The notes beneath the pieces were generated by a model that did no database searches, had not been told where the DNA came from, and was given only the letters and a program-made list of their open reading frames with translations. 8,187 nt of DNA from Sphingomonadaceae bacterium. GTDB taxonomy: Bacteria; Pseudomonadota; Alphaproteobacteria; Sphingomonadales; Sphingomonadaceae. Shown here piece by piece: positions 1 through 7,412 of this stretch. The stretch spans positions 1 to 8,187 of the forward strand of contig CANFIV010000054.1 of assembly GCA_947446935.1 (NCBI GenBank), given 5' to 3'. The stretch's first letter is position 1. Each line of letters begins with the position of its first letter. The position numbers and the translations under genes are program-made.

Positions 1-2561
1 CCGAGTATCAGGCGCGGGTCATCGAAGACCTCAACCGCGTTTCCGAACGCCGCGCGCTGATTGAACTCGCCGCGCGTCTCGATCCCGCGCTCACGCTCGG
101 CCGCAAGTTTGCCCTCGCATGGGAAGAGGCCAAGGCGCGCGAAGGGTTCATCGATTTCGATGACCAGATCCGTGCGGCGGCAGATCTGCTTACGCGTGCC
201 GATTCGGCCGAATGGATCCGCTACAAGCTTGATCGGCGGTTCGACCATATCCTCGTCGATGAGGCGCAGGATACCAACACGGCGCAATGGCGTATCGTGC
301 TCGATGGGCTGGTTGCCGATTTCTTCAGCGGGGAGGGACAGCGCGGCGACGTGTTGCGCACACTGTTTGTGGTGGGCGACTACAAGCAGGCGATCTTCGG
401 CTTTCAGGGCACGAGCCCGGAGAACTTTGCCGCCGCGCGCGAGCGGGTGAAGCGGCAGCTTGATGAACTGGCCGAAGTTCTGGATGATCCGGCGCGGGCG
501 CTACTGCCGCTGGGTCTGGGCAAATCCTATCGCACCGCCGCCTCGGTGCTGGCCTTTGTCGACCGTGCGATTGCTGCCATCGGTCCGGACCGGTTCGGCC
601 TGCCCGAAGCGCCGGAGCCACACCGGGGGGACGAGGAACGTCCCGGCATGGTCGTGCAATGGCGGCCGGTCGGCGGAACGGCTGACGAGGATGAGGACAG
701 CGCGGAGGATGGTGCCGGCGAGGGCTCTGGCGACGAGGGTGCCGAAAGCTGGCTCTCACGCCCTGATCGCGTGATGGCCGATCAGATCGCCAGGCAGGTA
801 CGCCATTGGCTCGATCATGGCTTCCCGCTGCACAAGAATGGCCCGCGCCGCGCCACGCCGGGTGATGTCATGGTGCTGGTGCGCAAGCGCAAGGCGCTCG
901 CTGGTCTTATCGTGGCACGGCTCCATGCGCAGGGCGTGCCGGTGGCGGGCGTGGACCGGTTGCGGCTGGGGGCACCGCTTGCGGTCAAGGATCTGGTCGC
1001 GGCCCTGCGCTTTGGCGCGCAGCCGCTCGATGATCTCAATCTGGCCTCGCTGCTGGTTTCGCCGCTTATCGGTTGGTCGCAAGAGATGCTGCTCGAACAC
1101 GGCTACCGTGAGAAGGGTGTGGCGCTGTGGGACCATCTGCGGCGCACCGAAGGCCCCGCGACCTATCCAGCGATGGCGCAACTTCGCAGTTTGCTGGCCA
1201 AGGCGGACTATGGCACTCCCGCGGCGCTGCTGCACTGGCTGCTGGTCGGCCCATGGCAGGCGCGGCGGGCTTTGGTGGCGAGGCTGGGGCGCGAGGCAAA
1301 CGATCCGATCGACGAGCTGCTCAATGCTGCCATGGCCTATGCCACGGGCCAGACGCCGAGCCTTGTAGGCTTTCTGCAGTGGTTCGATGCGGGTGAGGGT
1401 GAACTGAAGCGCGAGGCGGGGCAGAAAGCCGATCTCGTGCGGGTCATGACGGTGCACGGATCGAAAGGCCTTGAGGCGCCGATCGTGATTCTGGCCGATG
1501 CCGCGGGCGATCCCAAGGATTCGCGTGCCAGCGATCTCGATCTGGAAGAGGTGGTGCTTGAGGAGCGCCGCAAGGTGCCTTTGATGCCCTTGCGCAAAGC
1601 GGAGCGGGCAGGGCCCGTGCGCGAGGCGGCGGAGCGCGTGGCAGAGGCCGAGCGCGAAGAGCACTGGCGGTTGCTTTATGTGGCGATGACCCGTGCGGAG
1701 GAAGCGCTGTTTATCGGCGGTGCGCTCGGCAGCCGGCATAAGGTGCCGCCAGAAGACAGTTGGTATGCCCAGCTTTCGCCGCTGTTTGGCGATGATGATG
1801 CCGGCTGGCGCGAAGATCCGATCTGGGGCGGCGTCCGGCAACTGGGTGGGCTCGGACCGGGCCCTCTGCTGAAGCCGGCGGAGCAGGCTCCGTGCAGCGA
1901 CGTCACGCTTCCCGATTGGCTCGCCGCACCACTGCCGGCCGAACCGCGCCCACCGCGCCCACTCGCGCCCTCAGGGCTAGGCGAGCAGGATGATTCGGCC
2001 GATCCGCCTACGCGACCGGGCCCTGCCGCGCGGATGGCGGCGCGGCGCGGCACCTTGATGCACAAGCTGATCGAGCGGCTGCCCGAACTTGATCCTGATG
2101 CGCGCGCTGGATCGGCTGCGATCTGGCTGGAGCGGATGGCTGCAGAGTTTTCGGCTGAGGAGCGCAGCGCGATGGCTGAGGCGGCGCTTGCCGTGCTGGC
2201 GGAACCCGTGTGGGCCGAGGTTTTTGGTCCTGGTTCGCTTGCCGAAGTGCCGATCGCGGCAGTGGTCGGCGAGCGCGTGATCAGCGGAACGCTGGACCGA
2301 TTGCTGCTGCAGGAGGGCCGTGTGCGCTTGGTGGATTTCAAGACGGACCGGCGCCCCCCTCTGTCGCTGGAGACAATTCCGCCGTCCAGCTTGCGCCAGA
2401 TGGCGGCTTATGTCGCGGCACTGGAGACGATCTATCCGGGGCGAAACATCGAAGCCGCACTGCTCTACACGCACACGCCGCAGCTCTTCGTTATCCCGGA
2501 TGCCGTGATCGCGGCGCACAAGCCTGCCCTTCAGGCCCCGCAGGAAACCTTTACTCCCTGA
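1..2561 (+). CDS. addA: AddA, double-strand break repair helicase-nuclease subunit (3' part)
   Basis: ATP-dependent helicase and nuclease subunit of AddAB, which resects DNA double-strand ends to load RecA. The reading frame is open from the first complete codon (position 3) to TGA at 2559-2561, giving 852 residues; the start and the Walker A region lie upstream of the window. Counting from position 3, the visible UvrD-type helicase motifs are DEAQDT (motif II, 86-91), GDYKQAIFGF (motif III, 125-134), SYRT (motif IV), MTVHGSKGLE (motif V, from 482) and YVAMTRAEEAL (motif VI, from 559). The C-terminal PD-(D/E)XK nuclease is intact: GTLMH (H687), GTLDR (D765), VDFKT (D778, K780) and QMAAY (Q799, Y803). 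An acidic low-complexity insert lies at about 228-248. The neighbouring trxA fits the alphaproteobacterial addB-addA-trxA order. Family assignment is secure; an internal GTG at 297 is not the start. Confidence 0.96.
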   Translation, partial: EYQARVIEDLNRVSERRALIELAARLDPALTLGRKFALAWEEAKAREGFIDFDDQIRAAADLLTRADSAEWIRYKLDRRFDHILVDEAQDTNTAQWRIVLDGLVADFFSGEGQRGDVLRTLFVVGDYKQAIFGFQGTSPENFAAARERVKRQLDELAEVLDDPARALLPLGLGKSYRTAASVLAFVDRAIAAIGPDRFGLPEAPEPHRGDEERPGMVVQWRPVGGTADEDEDSAEDGAGEGSGDEGAESWLSRPDRVMADQIARQVRHWLDHGFPLHKNGPRRATPGDVMVLVRKRKALAGLIVARLHAQGVPVAGVDRLRLGAPLAVKDLVAALRFGAQPLDDLNLASLLVSPLIGWSQEMLLEHGYREKGVALWDHLRRTEGPATYPAMAQLRSLLAKADYGTPAALLHWLLVGPWQARRALVARLGREANDPIDELLNAAMAYATGQTPSLVGFLQWFDAGEGELKREAGQKADLVRVMTVHGSKGLEAPIVILADAAGDPKDSRASDLDLEEVVLEERRKVPLMPLRKAERAGPVREAAERVAEAEREEHWRLLYVAMTRAEEALFIGGALGSRHKVPPEDSWYAQLSPLFGDDDAGWREDPIWGGVRQLGGLGPGPLLKPAEQAPCSDVTLPDWLAAPLPAEPRPPRPLAPSGLGEQDDSADPPTRPGPAARMAARRGTLMHKLIERLPELDPDARAGSAAIWLERMAAEFSAEERSAMAEAALAVLAEPVWAEVFGPGSLAEVPIAAVVGERVISGTLDRLLLQEGRVRLVDFKTDRRPPLSLETIPPSSLRQMAAYVAALETIYPGRNIEAALLYTHTPQLFVIPDAVIAAHKPALQAPQETFTP

Positions 2562-2565
2562 TTCC

Positions 2566-2593
2566 TTGCGCGCGACGCGAGACCGCTTACATA
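2566..2593 (+). promoter_or_regulatory. Possible weak promoter for trxA
   Basis: In the 60-base gap between addA and trxA a TTGCGC (2566-2571) is followed after 16 bases by TACATA (2588-2593), which resembles a sigma-70 -35/-10 pair. The -10 match is poor (3 of 6). It would let trxA be transcribed independently of addA, as is usual for a housekeeping thioredoxin. The call rests on hexamer similarity alone. Confidence 0.25.
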
Positions 2594-2621
2594 TCGATCC
2601 AACCTCAAGGAGTTTACTGCA

Positions 2622-2942
2622 ATGGCGACCAAAGCCGTGACCGATGCCAGCTTCGCAACCGATGTTTTGGGAGCCGACAAGCCCGTCCTCGTCGATTTCT
2701 GGGCCGATTGGTGCGGCCCGTGCAAGATGATCGGGCCGGCGCTTGAAGAGATCTCTGACGAGCTCGCCGACAAGGTTTCCATCGTGAAGATGGACATCAT
2801 GGAAAACACGACTGTGCCCGGCGAAATCGGCGTTCAGTCGATCCCGTTGCTGATCCTCTTCAAGGACGGCAAGGCCGTGGCGCAGAAGCTGGGTGCCGCG
2901 CCAAAGAGCCAGCTCAAGGGCTGGCTTGAGAGCGTGCTCTAA
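2622..2942 (+). CDS. trxA: Thioredoxin 1
   Basis: Small cytoplasmic protein-disulfide reductase that is re-reduced by thioredoxin reductase and supplies electrons to ribonucleotide reductase, peroxiredoxins and other targets. At 106 residues it is full length for the family. The active site WCGPC is at 30-34 (C31, C34). The buried Asp (D25, in LVDFWADW), the partner Lys (K56) and Pro39 of the active-site helix are all present. The cis-Pro loop reads SIPLL (P75), where the family normally has IPT; the preceding loop (MENTTVPGEIGVQ) also departs from the usual form. The ATG at 2622 is supported by AAGGAG at 2607-2612, 9 bases upstream. It lies 60 bases after addA on the same strand. Confidence 0.96.
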   Translation: MATKAVTDASFATDVLGADKPVLVDFWADWCGPCKMIGPALEEISDELADKVSIVKMDIMENTTVPGEIGVQSIPLLILFKDGKAVAQKLGAAPKSQLKGWLESVL

Positions 2943-2976
2943 AAAGGGCTTTATTGTCGGTTGGCAAGTTCGGGGC

Positions 2977-3001
2977 AGGGTGCAAGATTGCATGGCACCC
3001 T
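2977..3001 (+). other. Inverted repeat ahead of the M28 peptidase gene
   Basis: AGGGTGC (2977-2983) and GCACCCT (2995-3001) form a perfect 7-bp stem with an 11-base loop, in the 78-base gap between trxA and the peptidase start. No T-run follows, so it is not a clear intrinsic terminator. It ends 6 bases before the peptidase Shine-Dalgarno, so it could mark the end of the trxA message, act as an RNA stabiliser, or be an operator. The pairing is seen directly; any role is inference. Confidence 0.35.
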
Positions 3002-3007
3002 CGCTCT

Positions 3008-3011
3008 GGAG
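3008..3011 (+). promoter_or_regulatory. Ribosome binding site deciding the peptidase start
   Basis: GGAG at 3008-3011 lies 9 bases before the ATG at 3021. It supports that start over the TTG at 2961, which would add 20 residues in front of an otherwise normal signal peptide. Confidence 0.6.
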
Positions 3012-3020
3012 CCTTGCCCC

Positions 3021-4652
3021 ATGCCAACCCTGATTGCCCACCGGTTTGCCCTGTCCTGCGCGGCAAGCCTGCTCGCCGTTTCCGCATCACTTCCTGCTCG
3101 GGCCGCGCCTGATGGGGAAAACGCAGTTATCGCGCGGATCATCGATGAGGGCATGAACCGCAGCGAAGCGATGCCCACGGCCTCGGCGCTGATGGACCGA
3201 ATTGGCCCGCGGCTCACAAATTCGGAAAACATCCGCAAGGCTCAGACCTGGGCGATGGAGCAACTGCGCAAGCAAGGTCTCGCCAACGTTCATGCCGAGC
3301 AGTTCGATTTCGGGCTCGGCTGGAACCTCGACAGCTATTCTGTCGCGATGACGTCTCCGCGGCCGCTGGCGTTGACTGCTATTCCGGTGGCTTGGTCGCC
3401 GCCGACAGCGGGAACCCTTCACGCATCCGTGGTGATCGCCCCGATGTCGCGCGAGGAGCACTTCGCCGAATGGAAAGGCAAGCTGGCAGGCAAGATCGTG
3501 CTCGTTTCGCTGCCTGGCGAGACAAGCGAGAGCAAGGACCCGCCGTTCGAGCGGCTGAGCGATGCGAAGATTGCCGATCTGGATAATTTTACCAAGCCGG
3601 TGTTCGATCCCGATGCGGCTGCCTTGCAAGTGCGCAACCGTGCGTTTCAAGGCAAGCTGGCGGCGTTTTTGAAGGCTGAGGGCGCGCTGGCGCTGGTCAA
3701 GATGAGCTACCGCGACGGAAAGCTCGTCCACGGCGAGGGCTATGATTTCCAACCGGGGCAGACACTGGCTGTGCCCGCTGTCGAACTGGCGCAGGAGGAC
3801 TACCGCCGTCTGGTCCGGCTCGCGAAGACCGGTGCTGCACCCGAGATCGATATCGCGATTGCCGCGCGTTACGACAGCGGCGACTTGCGGTCGGCAAACG
3901 TGATCGCCGAAATCCCGGGCAGCGACCCCAAAGCAGGCTATGTCATGGCCGGGGCGCACTTTGACAGCTGGATCGCGGGCGACGGGGCCAATGACAACGG
4001 TGCGGGCAGCGTGACGGTGATCGAGGCGGCACGCCTGATCGCCAAGCTGGGCATCAAACCCAAACGCACCATCCGCTTCGCGCTGTGGACCGGAGAGGAA
4101 CAGGGCCTGCTCGGCAGCCGCGCCTATATCGAGCAGCATCTGGCGACCCGGCCGGTCGATCCCGCGCTCAAGGGCTACGATTCCTACGTCGCTTGGCGCA
4201 ATGCCTTCCCGATCACGCCCAAGCCAGAATACGGCCAGCTCAAGGCCTATTTCAACATGGACAACGGCTCGGGCCGGTTCCGGGGCCTCTACACCGAAGG
4301 CAACCTCGGCGCGGACAAGCTGCTTGGTGAATGGCTGGCGCCCTTCAACATGCTCGGCGCGAACAAGCTGGTGGCGAGCAAGACCGGGGGAACCGACCAC
4401 GTTTTCATGCAGGCCATCGGTCTGCCCGGCTATCAGTTCATTCAGGACCCGCTCGACTATGGCAGCCGTGTCCACCACTCCAGCCTCGATACGATCGACC
4501 ACATGCGCGCCGATGATATGCGGCAGGCGGCGGTGATCATGGCAGGAATGCTGTGGCAGGCGGCCAACAGTGAGAAGGAACTGCCGCGCGCCGTGCTCCC
4601 GACGCAGCCTGCGCCGACCGATCCGTTCAAGGTGCGCGATCCGGCGCAGTGA
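3021..4652 (+). CDS. Secreted M28 family zinc peptidase (carboxypeptidase Q-like)
   Basis: Predicted exported di-zinc exopeptidase of 543 residues. With the ATG at 3021 the N-terminus has a classical signal peptide: a basic residue, a hydrophobic stretch FALSCAASLLAVSASL, then a likely cleavage at ARA|AP near residue 29. The middle part, roughly residues 100-270, is consistent with a protease-associated (PA) insert. The M28 site is complete: GAHFDS (H313 zinc ligand, D315), GANDNGAG (D325 bridging zinc), GEEQG (E359 catalytic base, E360 zinc ligand), NMDNGSG (D414), and HHSSLDT (H485 or H486 as the last ligand). The motif layout fits carboxypeptidase Q/plasma glutamate carboxypeptidase relatives better than Vibrio-type aminopeptidases. 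The substrate cannot be read from the sequence; peptides from the environment or cell-wall turnover are plausible. It converges with the phosphatase gene, with 4 bases between the stops. Confidence 0.9.
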   Translation: MPTLIAHRFALSCAASLLAVSASLPARAAPDGENAVIARIIDEGMNRSEAMPTASALMDRIGPRLTNSENIRKAQTWAMEQLRKQGLANVHAEQFDFGLGWNLDSYSVAMTSPRPLALTAIPVAWSPPTAGTLHASVVIAPMSREEHFAEWKGKLAGKIVLVSLPGETSESKDPPFERLSDAKIADLDNFTKPVFDPDAAALQVRNRAFQGKLAAFLKAEGALALVKMSYRDGKLVHGEGYDFQPGQTLAVPAVELAQEDYRRLVRLAKTGAAPEIDIAIAARYDSGDLRSANVIAEIPGSDPKAGYVMAGAHFDSWIAGDGANDNGAGSVTVIEAARLIAKLGIKPKRTIRFALWTGEEQGLLGSRAYIEQHLATRPVDPALKGYDSYVAWRNAFPITPKPEYGQLKAYFNMDNGSGRFRGLYTEGNLGADKLLGEWLAPFNMLGANKLVASKTGGTDHVFMQAIGLPGYQFIQDPLDYGSRVHHSSLDTIDHMRADDMRQAAVIMAGMLWQAANSEKELPRAVLPTQPAPTDPFKVRDPAQ

Positions 4653-4656
4653 CGGG

Positions 4657-5457
4657 CTAGTCGGCAGCGCTTCTCATCACAAATTGAGCAAACAAGGCGG
4701 GCGAGGAGGCGGCGAAGAGCCCCTTCTGCCCGTGCTGGTCGGTGCGATAGGGCGAGCCGTCCGGCCGCGCCGCCATGCCGCCCGCTTCGTTGACGAATAG
4801 TACGCCCGCCGCATGATCCCACGGCAAGGTGCGCTCGAATACCGAGATGTCATTCACGCCGAGGACAAGGCGTGGATACTGCTCGGCCGCACAGCGCGGA
4901 ATGTCGACGAGCGTATAATAGGGGGCGATCCGCGCCTGCACGGCCGCGCGGGCGGCGGGATCGAGAAATACAGTGCTGATGGCGGCGATGGGCGGGGTCT
5001 CGCCCGTGGGCCGCGCGCTGACCTTCTCCCCGTTCACGAAGGCACCTTTGCTTTTGTGGGCGATGCACAGTCGGTCGTTCAACGGGTCGTAGATCCAGCC
5101 AGACTGCGTCTCGCCGCCATCACTGAGCGCGAGGATGATCCCAAATGGAGGCATGCCGGCAGCAAAATTGTTGGTGCCGTCGACCGGATCGATGATCCAG
5201 CATAGCCCGGTATCCATTCGCGCCGCCAGTGCAGGATCGGCATGCACCGCTTCCTCGCCGACGATAGCGGCCTCGGGCAGGAGCAGCGCGAGCCCCTCTG
5301 CCAGCATGACCTCGGCCTCGGTATCGGCGATGGTCACCATGTCGTTGGCCGCCTTGGCAATCACTTCGTGCGTGGCGAGAGTCTGGTAGCGCGGCAGGAT
5401 GACCTCGCCGGAAACGCGGCGCAAAAGTGCGGCGATGGCGGCATCGAGTGCGGTCAT
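4657..5457 (-). CDS. Inositol monophosphatase family protein
   Basis: Magnesium-dependent sugar-phosphate phosphatase of the FIG/IMPase superfamily, 266 residues, the usual length. Metal-binding motifs are all present: VGEEA (E68/E69), the signature IIDPVDGTNNF (D90, D93, T95) and the C-terminal PWDHAAGVLFVNEAGG (D214). Substrates in this superfamily include inositol phosphates, histidinol phosphate, PAP and fructose-1,6-bisphosphate, and the motifs do not separate them. The region before motif B reads DIPRCAAEQY rather than the common RxxGSAA, so I would not call it SuhB or HisN. The ATG (5457-5455) overlaps the TGA of the upstream glutathione transferase gene in an ATGA, indicating translational coupling. 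It is the last gene of the argJ-GST-phosphatase unit, and I see no clear terminator after it. Confidence 0.92.
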   Translation of the reverse strand: MTALDAAIAALLRRVSGEVILPRYQTLATHEVIAKAANDMVTIADTEAEVMLAEGLALLLPEAAIVGEEAVHADPALAARMDTGLCWIIDPVDGTNNFAAGMPPFGIILALSDGGETQSGWIYDPLNDRLCIAHKSKGAFVNGEKVSARPTGETPPIAAISTVFLDPAARAAVQARIAPYYTLVDIPRCAAEQYPRLVLGVNDISVFERTLPWDHAAGVLFVNEAGGMAARPDGSPYRTDQHGQKGLFAASSPALFAQFVMRSAAD

Positions 5458-6059
5458 GTGAGCGGGATCATCACGGTTTCAGCATATCCTGGGCGGAGCC
5501 GAAGGCGGGCATACCATTCGGCGAGATGCGGCAAGTCTGGCCGCGGGATGGGCAGGGTGTAGAACGTGTGGGCATATACCCCCATCGGGATATCCGCGAT
5601 GCCGAACCGCTTGCCCGAAAGCCATGGGCGGGTGGCCAATTCAGCATCGAGCAGGGCCATCATGGCGCACGAGGCCTCCGCTGAGCGGGCAACGGCGGGT
5701 TCACTGCCAACTTTGCCCTGCCGGACGCAGCCCAGAAACGCATCGCGCTGCGCATCGGCGAAGTGGAATTGCCAATCCATCCACTTGTCGCCCAAGGCAC
5801 GCTCGGCAGGATCGGAACTGCGGAAATCGGGCGCATGGGCATCAGCGAGATAACGGAGGATCGCGTTTGATTCCCACAGGACGAGGCCGTTGTCCTCGAT
5901 GGTGGGGATCATGCGGTTGGGGTTCATCGCCAGATACCCCGGCGTGAACCCGAACGACCCGCCCATATCGATCCGGCGGTGGACCAAGCCCATTTCGATC
6001 ACCGCCCAGGCGATTTTCTTGACGTTGTGCGAGTTGAGGCGGCCCCAGATGGTGATCAT
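5454..6059 (-). CDS. Glutathione S-transferase family protein
   Basis: Cytosolic glutathione transferase-like protein of 201 residues. The N-terminal thioredoxin-fold domain (about 1-75) has a RLNSHNVKK segment, where S10 is the likely glutathione-activating residue as in theta/beta/nu-like classes. It also has NPNRMIPTIED with the cis-Pro P52, and LWESNAILRYL with E63 and S64 contacting the gamma-glutamyl group. The helical C-terminal domain carries FGIADIPMG, the conserved N-capping box with D156. The substrate is unknown; sphingomonads carry many such proteins for detoxification or aromatic ether cleavage. It begins 8 bases after the argJ stop and its TGA overlaps the start of the phosphatase gene, so it probably depends on argJ transcription. 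No strong Shine-Dalgarno is seen, which is consistent with coupling. Confidence 0.92.
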   Translation of the reverse strand: MITIWGRLNSHNVKKIAWAVIEMGLVHRRIDMGGSFGFTPGYLAMNPNRMIPTIEDNGLVLWESNAILRYLADAHAPDFRSSDPAERALGDKWMDWQFHFADAQRDAFLGCVRQGKVGSEPAVARSAEASCAMMALLDAELATRPWLSGKRFGIADIPMGVYAHTFYTLPIPRPDLPHLAEWYARLRLRPGYAETVMIPLT

Positions 6060-6067
6060 GGGCCGGC

Positions 6068-7294
6068 TCAGCTGCGATAGTCGGCGTTGATTGCGATGTA
6101 TCCGTGGGTGAGGTCACAGGTCCACACAGTCGCGGTGCCTTCGCCAAGCCCGAGATCGACTTCGATAGTGATCTCCTGGCCTTTGAGATGCGCGGCCACC
6201 GGAGCCTCGTTGTAGTCGGGCAGGGGCTGGCCTTCGCGCGCGGCCCACACGCCGCCAAAGCCGATGGAGAGGCGGTCGCGGTCGGCCGGTTCGCCCGCCT
6301 TGCCGACGGCCATGACTACGCGGCCCCAATTGGCGTCCCCGCCGGCAATCGCAGTCTTGACCAGCGGCGAGTTCGCGATGGCGAGACCTACACGGCGGGC
6401 GCTGTCGTCACTCACTGCGCCCGAGACGGTGACGGCGATGAACTTTTGGGCGCCCTCGCCATCACGCACGACAAGATGGGCAAGCTGACGACAGACATCG
6501 TGGAGCGCGGCGGCGAAGGCGTCTGCGCCGGAGCTGTCGAATGAAACGAGCGGCACATTGCCTGCCTTGCCGGTGGCGAAAGCGAGCACCGTGTCGCTGG
6601 TCGAGGTGTCGCTGTCGACCGTGATGCATGAGAAGGTGCGCTGGTTGGCGTCGGACAAGCAGGCCTGCAGGAAGGCCGGATCGATTGCTGCATCTGTAAA
6701 GATGTAGCCGAGCATGGTCGCCATATCGGGCGCGATCATGCCGCTGCCCTTTATGATCGCAGCAAGCTGGACTTTGACACCGCCGACCATTGCGCTGGCG
6801 GTGGCGCCCTTCGCAAAAGTGTCGGTGGTGCCGATGGTGTTTGCAGCCTCTTCCCAAGAGCAGGGCTGAGCCAGAAGCGCTGCCTCGATTCCGGCGCGTG
6901 CCTTGTCCTTGGGGAGCGGCACGCCGATCACGCCCGTGGAGGAGACGAACACTTGCTCGCGTGGGCAGGCGAGGTGCGCGGCGACCTGGCCCATGATCGC
7001 CTCCACCGCCTCGCGTCCCCGGTAACCGGTGAAGGCATTGGAATTGCCCGCATTGACCACCAGCGCCCGAGCTTGGCCTTGCGCCACGTTCAGACGGCCA
7101 AGCTCGACTTCGGACGAGCAACACACATTGCGCGTGAACACCCCGGCCACTGCCGTGCCCTCGGCGAGTTCGACATAAGTCAGATCGCAGCGGCCCCAGT
7201 CCTTATATCCGGCGCGGGCAATGCGCGGTGTGGTTCCGGCAATCACGGGAAGCGCGGAGAAGGGCTGGGCGAGGGGGGAGCGGGCTTCGGACAT
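6068..7294 (-). CDS. argJ: Bifunctional glutamate N-acetyltransferase / amino-acid acetyltransferase ArgJ
   Basis: Transfers the acetyl group of N-acetylornithine to glutamate, closing the cyclic arginine pathway; bifunctional members also use acetyl-CoA to make N-acetylglutamate. With the ATG at 7294-7292 the protein has 408 residues, typical for ArgJ. Visible hallmarks are VVNAGNSNAFTG (79-90), the oxyanion-hole STG in SSTGVIG (T120, G121), and KGSGMIAPDMATML. In the last of these, autocleavage between A192 and T193 would give the alpha and beta chains, with T193 as nucleophile. GDANWGR and the terminal INADYRS are also typical. A TTG at 7330 would add 12 Arg/Pro-rich residues (KPPRRRARALS) and is less likely; AGGG 9 bases before the ATG is a modest ribosome site. 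It is the first gene of the minus-strand unit and divergent from the small secA-linked gene. Confidence 0.96.
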   Translation of the reverse strand: MSEARSPLAQPFSALPVIAGTTPRIARAGYKDWGRCDLTYVELAEGTAVAGVFTRNVCCSSEVELGRLNVAQGQARALVVNAGNSNAFTGYRGREAVEAIMGQVAAHLACPREQVFVSSTGVIGVPLPKDKARAGIEAALLAQPCSWEEAANTIGTTDTFAKGATASAMVGGVKVQLAAIIKGSGMIAPDMATMLGYIFTDAAIDPAFLQACLSDANQRTFSCITVDSDTSTSDTVLAFATGKAGNVPLVSFDSSGADAFAAALHDVCRQLAHLVVRDGEGAQKFIAVTVSGAVSDDSARRVGLAIANSPLVKTAIAGGDANWGRVVMAVGKAGEPADRDRLSIGFGGVWAAREGQPLPDYNEAPVAAHLKGQEITIEVDLGLGEGTATVWTCDLTHGYIAINADYRS

Positions 7295-7412
7295 GGAGAG
7301 CGCCCTAGCGCGGCGGCGCGGGGGCTTCAATCGCGGGGTATCAAGTCTTGTCGGCAGAGCCCCGCCTTTTCACCATGGACGTCGGCGGGAAAAGTTCCTA
7401 TCTGGCCGGGTG
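7295..7412. other. Divergent intergenic region between argJ and the small secA-linked gene
   Basis: These 118 bases must hold the promoters for argJ (leftward) and for the small gene and secA (rightward). The only rightward candidate I see is TGGACG (7376-7381), a 16-base gap, then CTATCT (7398-7403). It is weak, and it would place transcription start near 7410, almost at the ATG at 7413. GCGGGG (7333-7338) and CCCCGC (7360-7365) form an inverted repeat with a long 21-base spacer. No convincing leftward promoter and no ArgR-like box was recognised. Confidence 0.3.

Noticed and set aside
2907..2926. 7-bp stem AGCCAGC/GCTGGCT at the end of trxA as a terminator
   Set aside because: It lies inside the coding sequence and no T-run follows; the bases are explained by the codons for the conserved C-terminal helix.
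2961..3020. TTG at 2961 as the peptidase start
   Set aside because: It would place 20 unusual residues before a normal signal peptide and run through the inverted repeat; the ATG at 3021 has GGAG at good distance.
756..3041. Two long minus-strand open frames opposite addA and trxA (756-1841 and 1977-3041)
   Set aside because: They are rich in Arg, His and Pro, lack domain motifs, and lie opposite clear helicase, nuclease and thioredoxin motifs.
3087..4502. 471-codon open frame on the minus strand opposite the peptidase
   Set aside because: It is antisense to a gene with a complete M28 active site, has no recognisable motif, and is expected by chance in GC-rich coding DNA.
7295..7330. TTG at 7330 as the argJ start
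   Set aside because: The added residues are an Arg/Pro-rich run untypical of ArgJ, while the ATG at 7294 gives the usual family length.
7221..7412. Longer version of the small secA-linked protein starting at 7221
   Set aside because: The extra 64 codons overlap the 5' end of argJ and the divergent promoter region, and they would bury the signal peptide in the middle of the protein.
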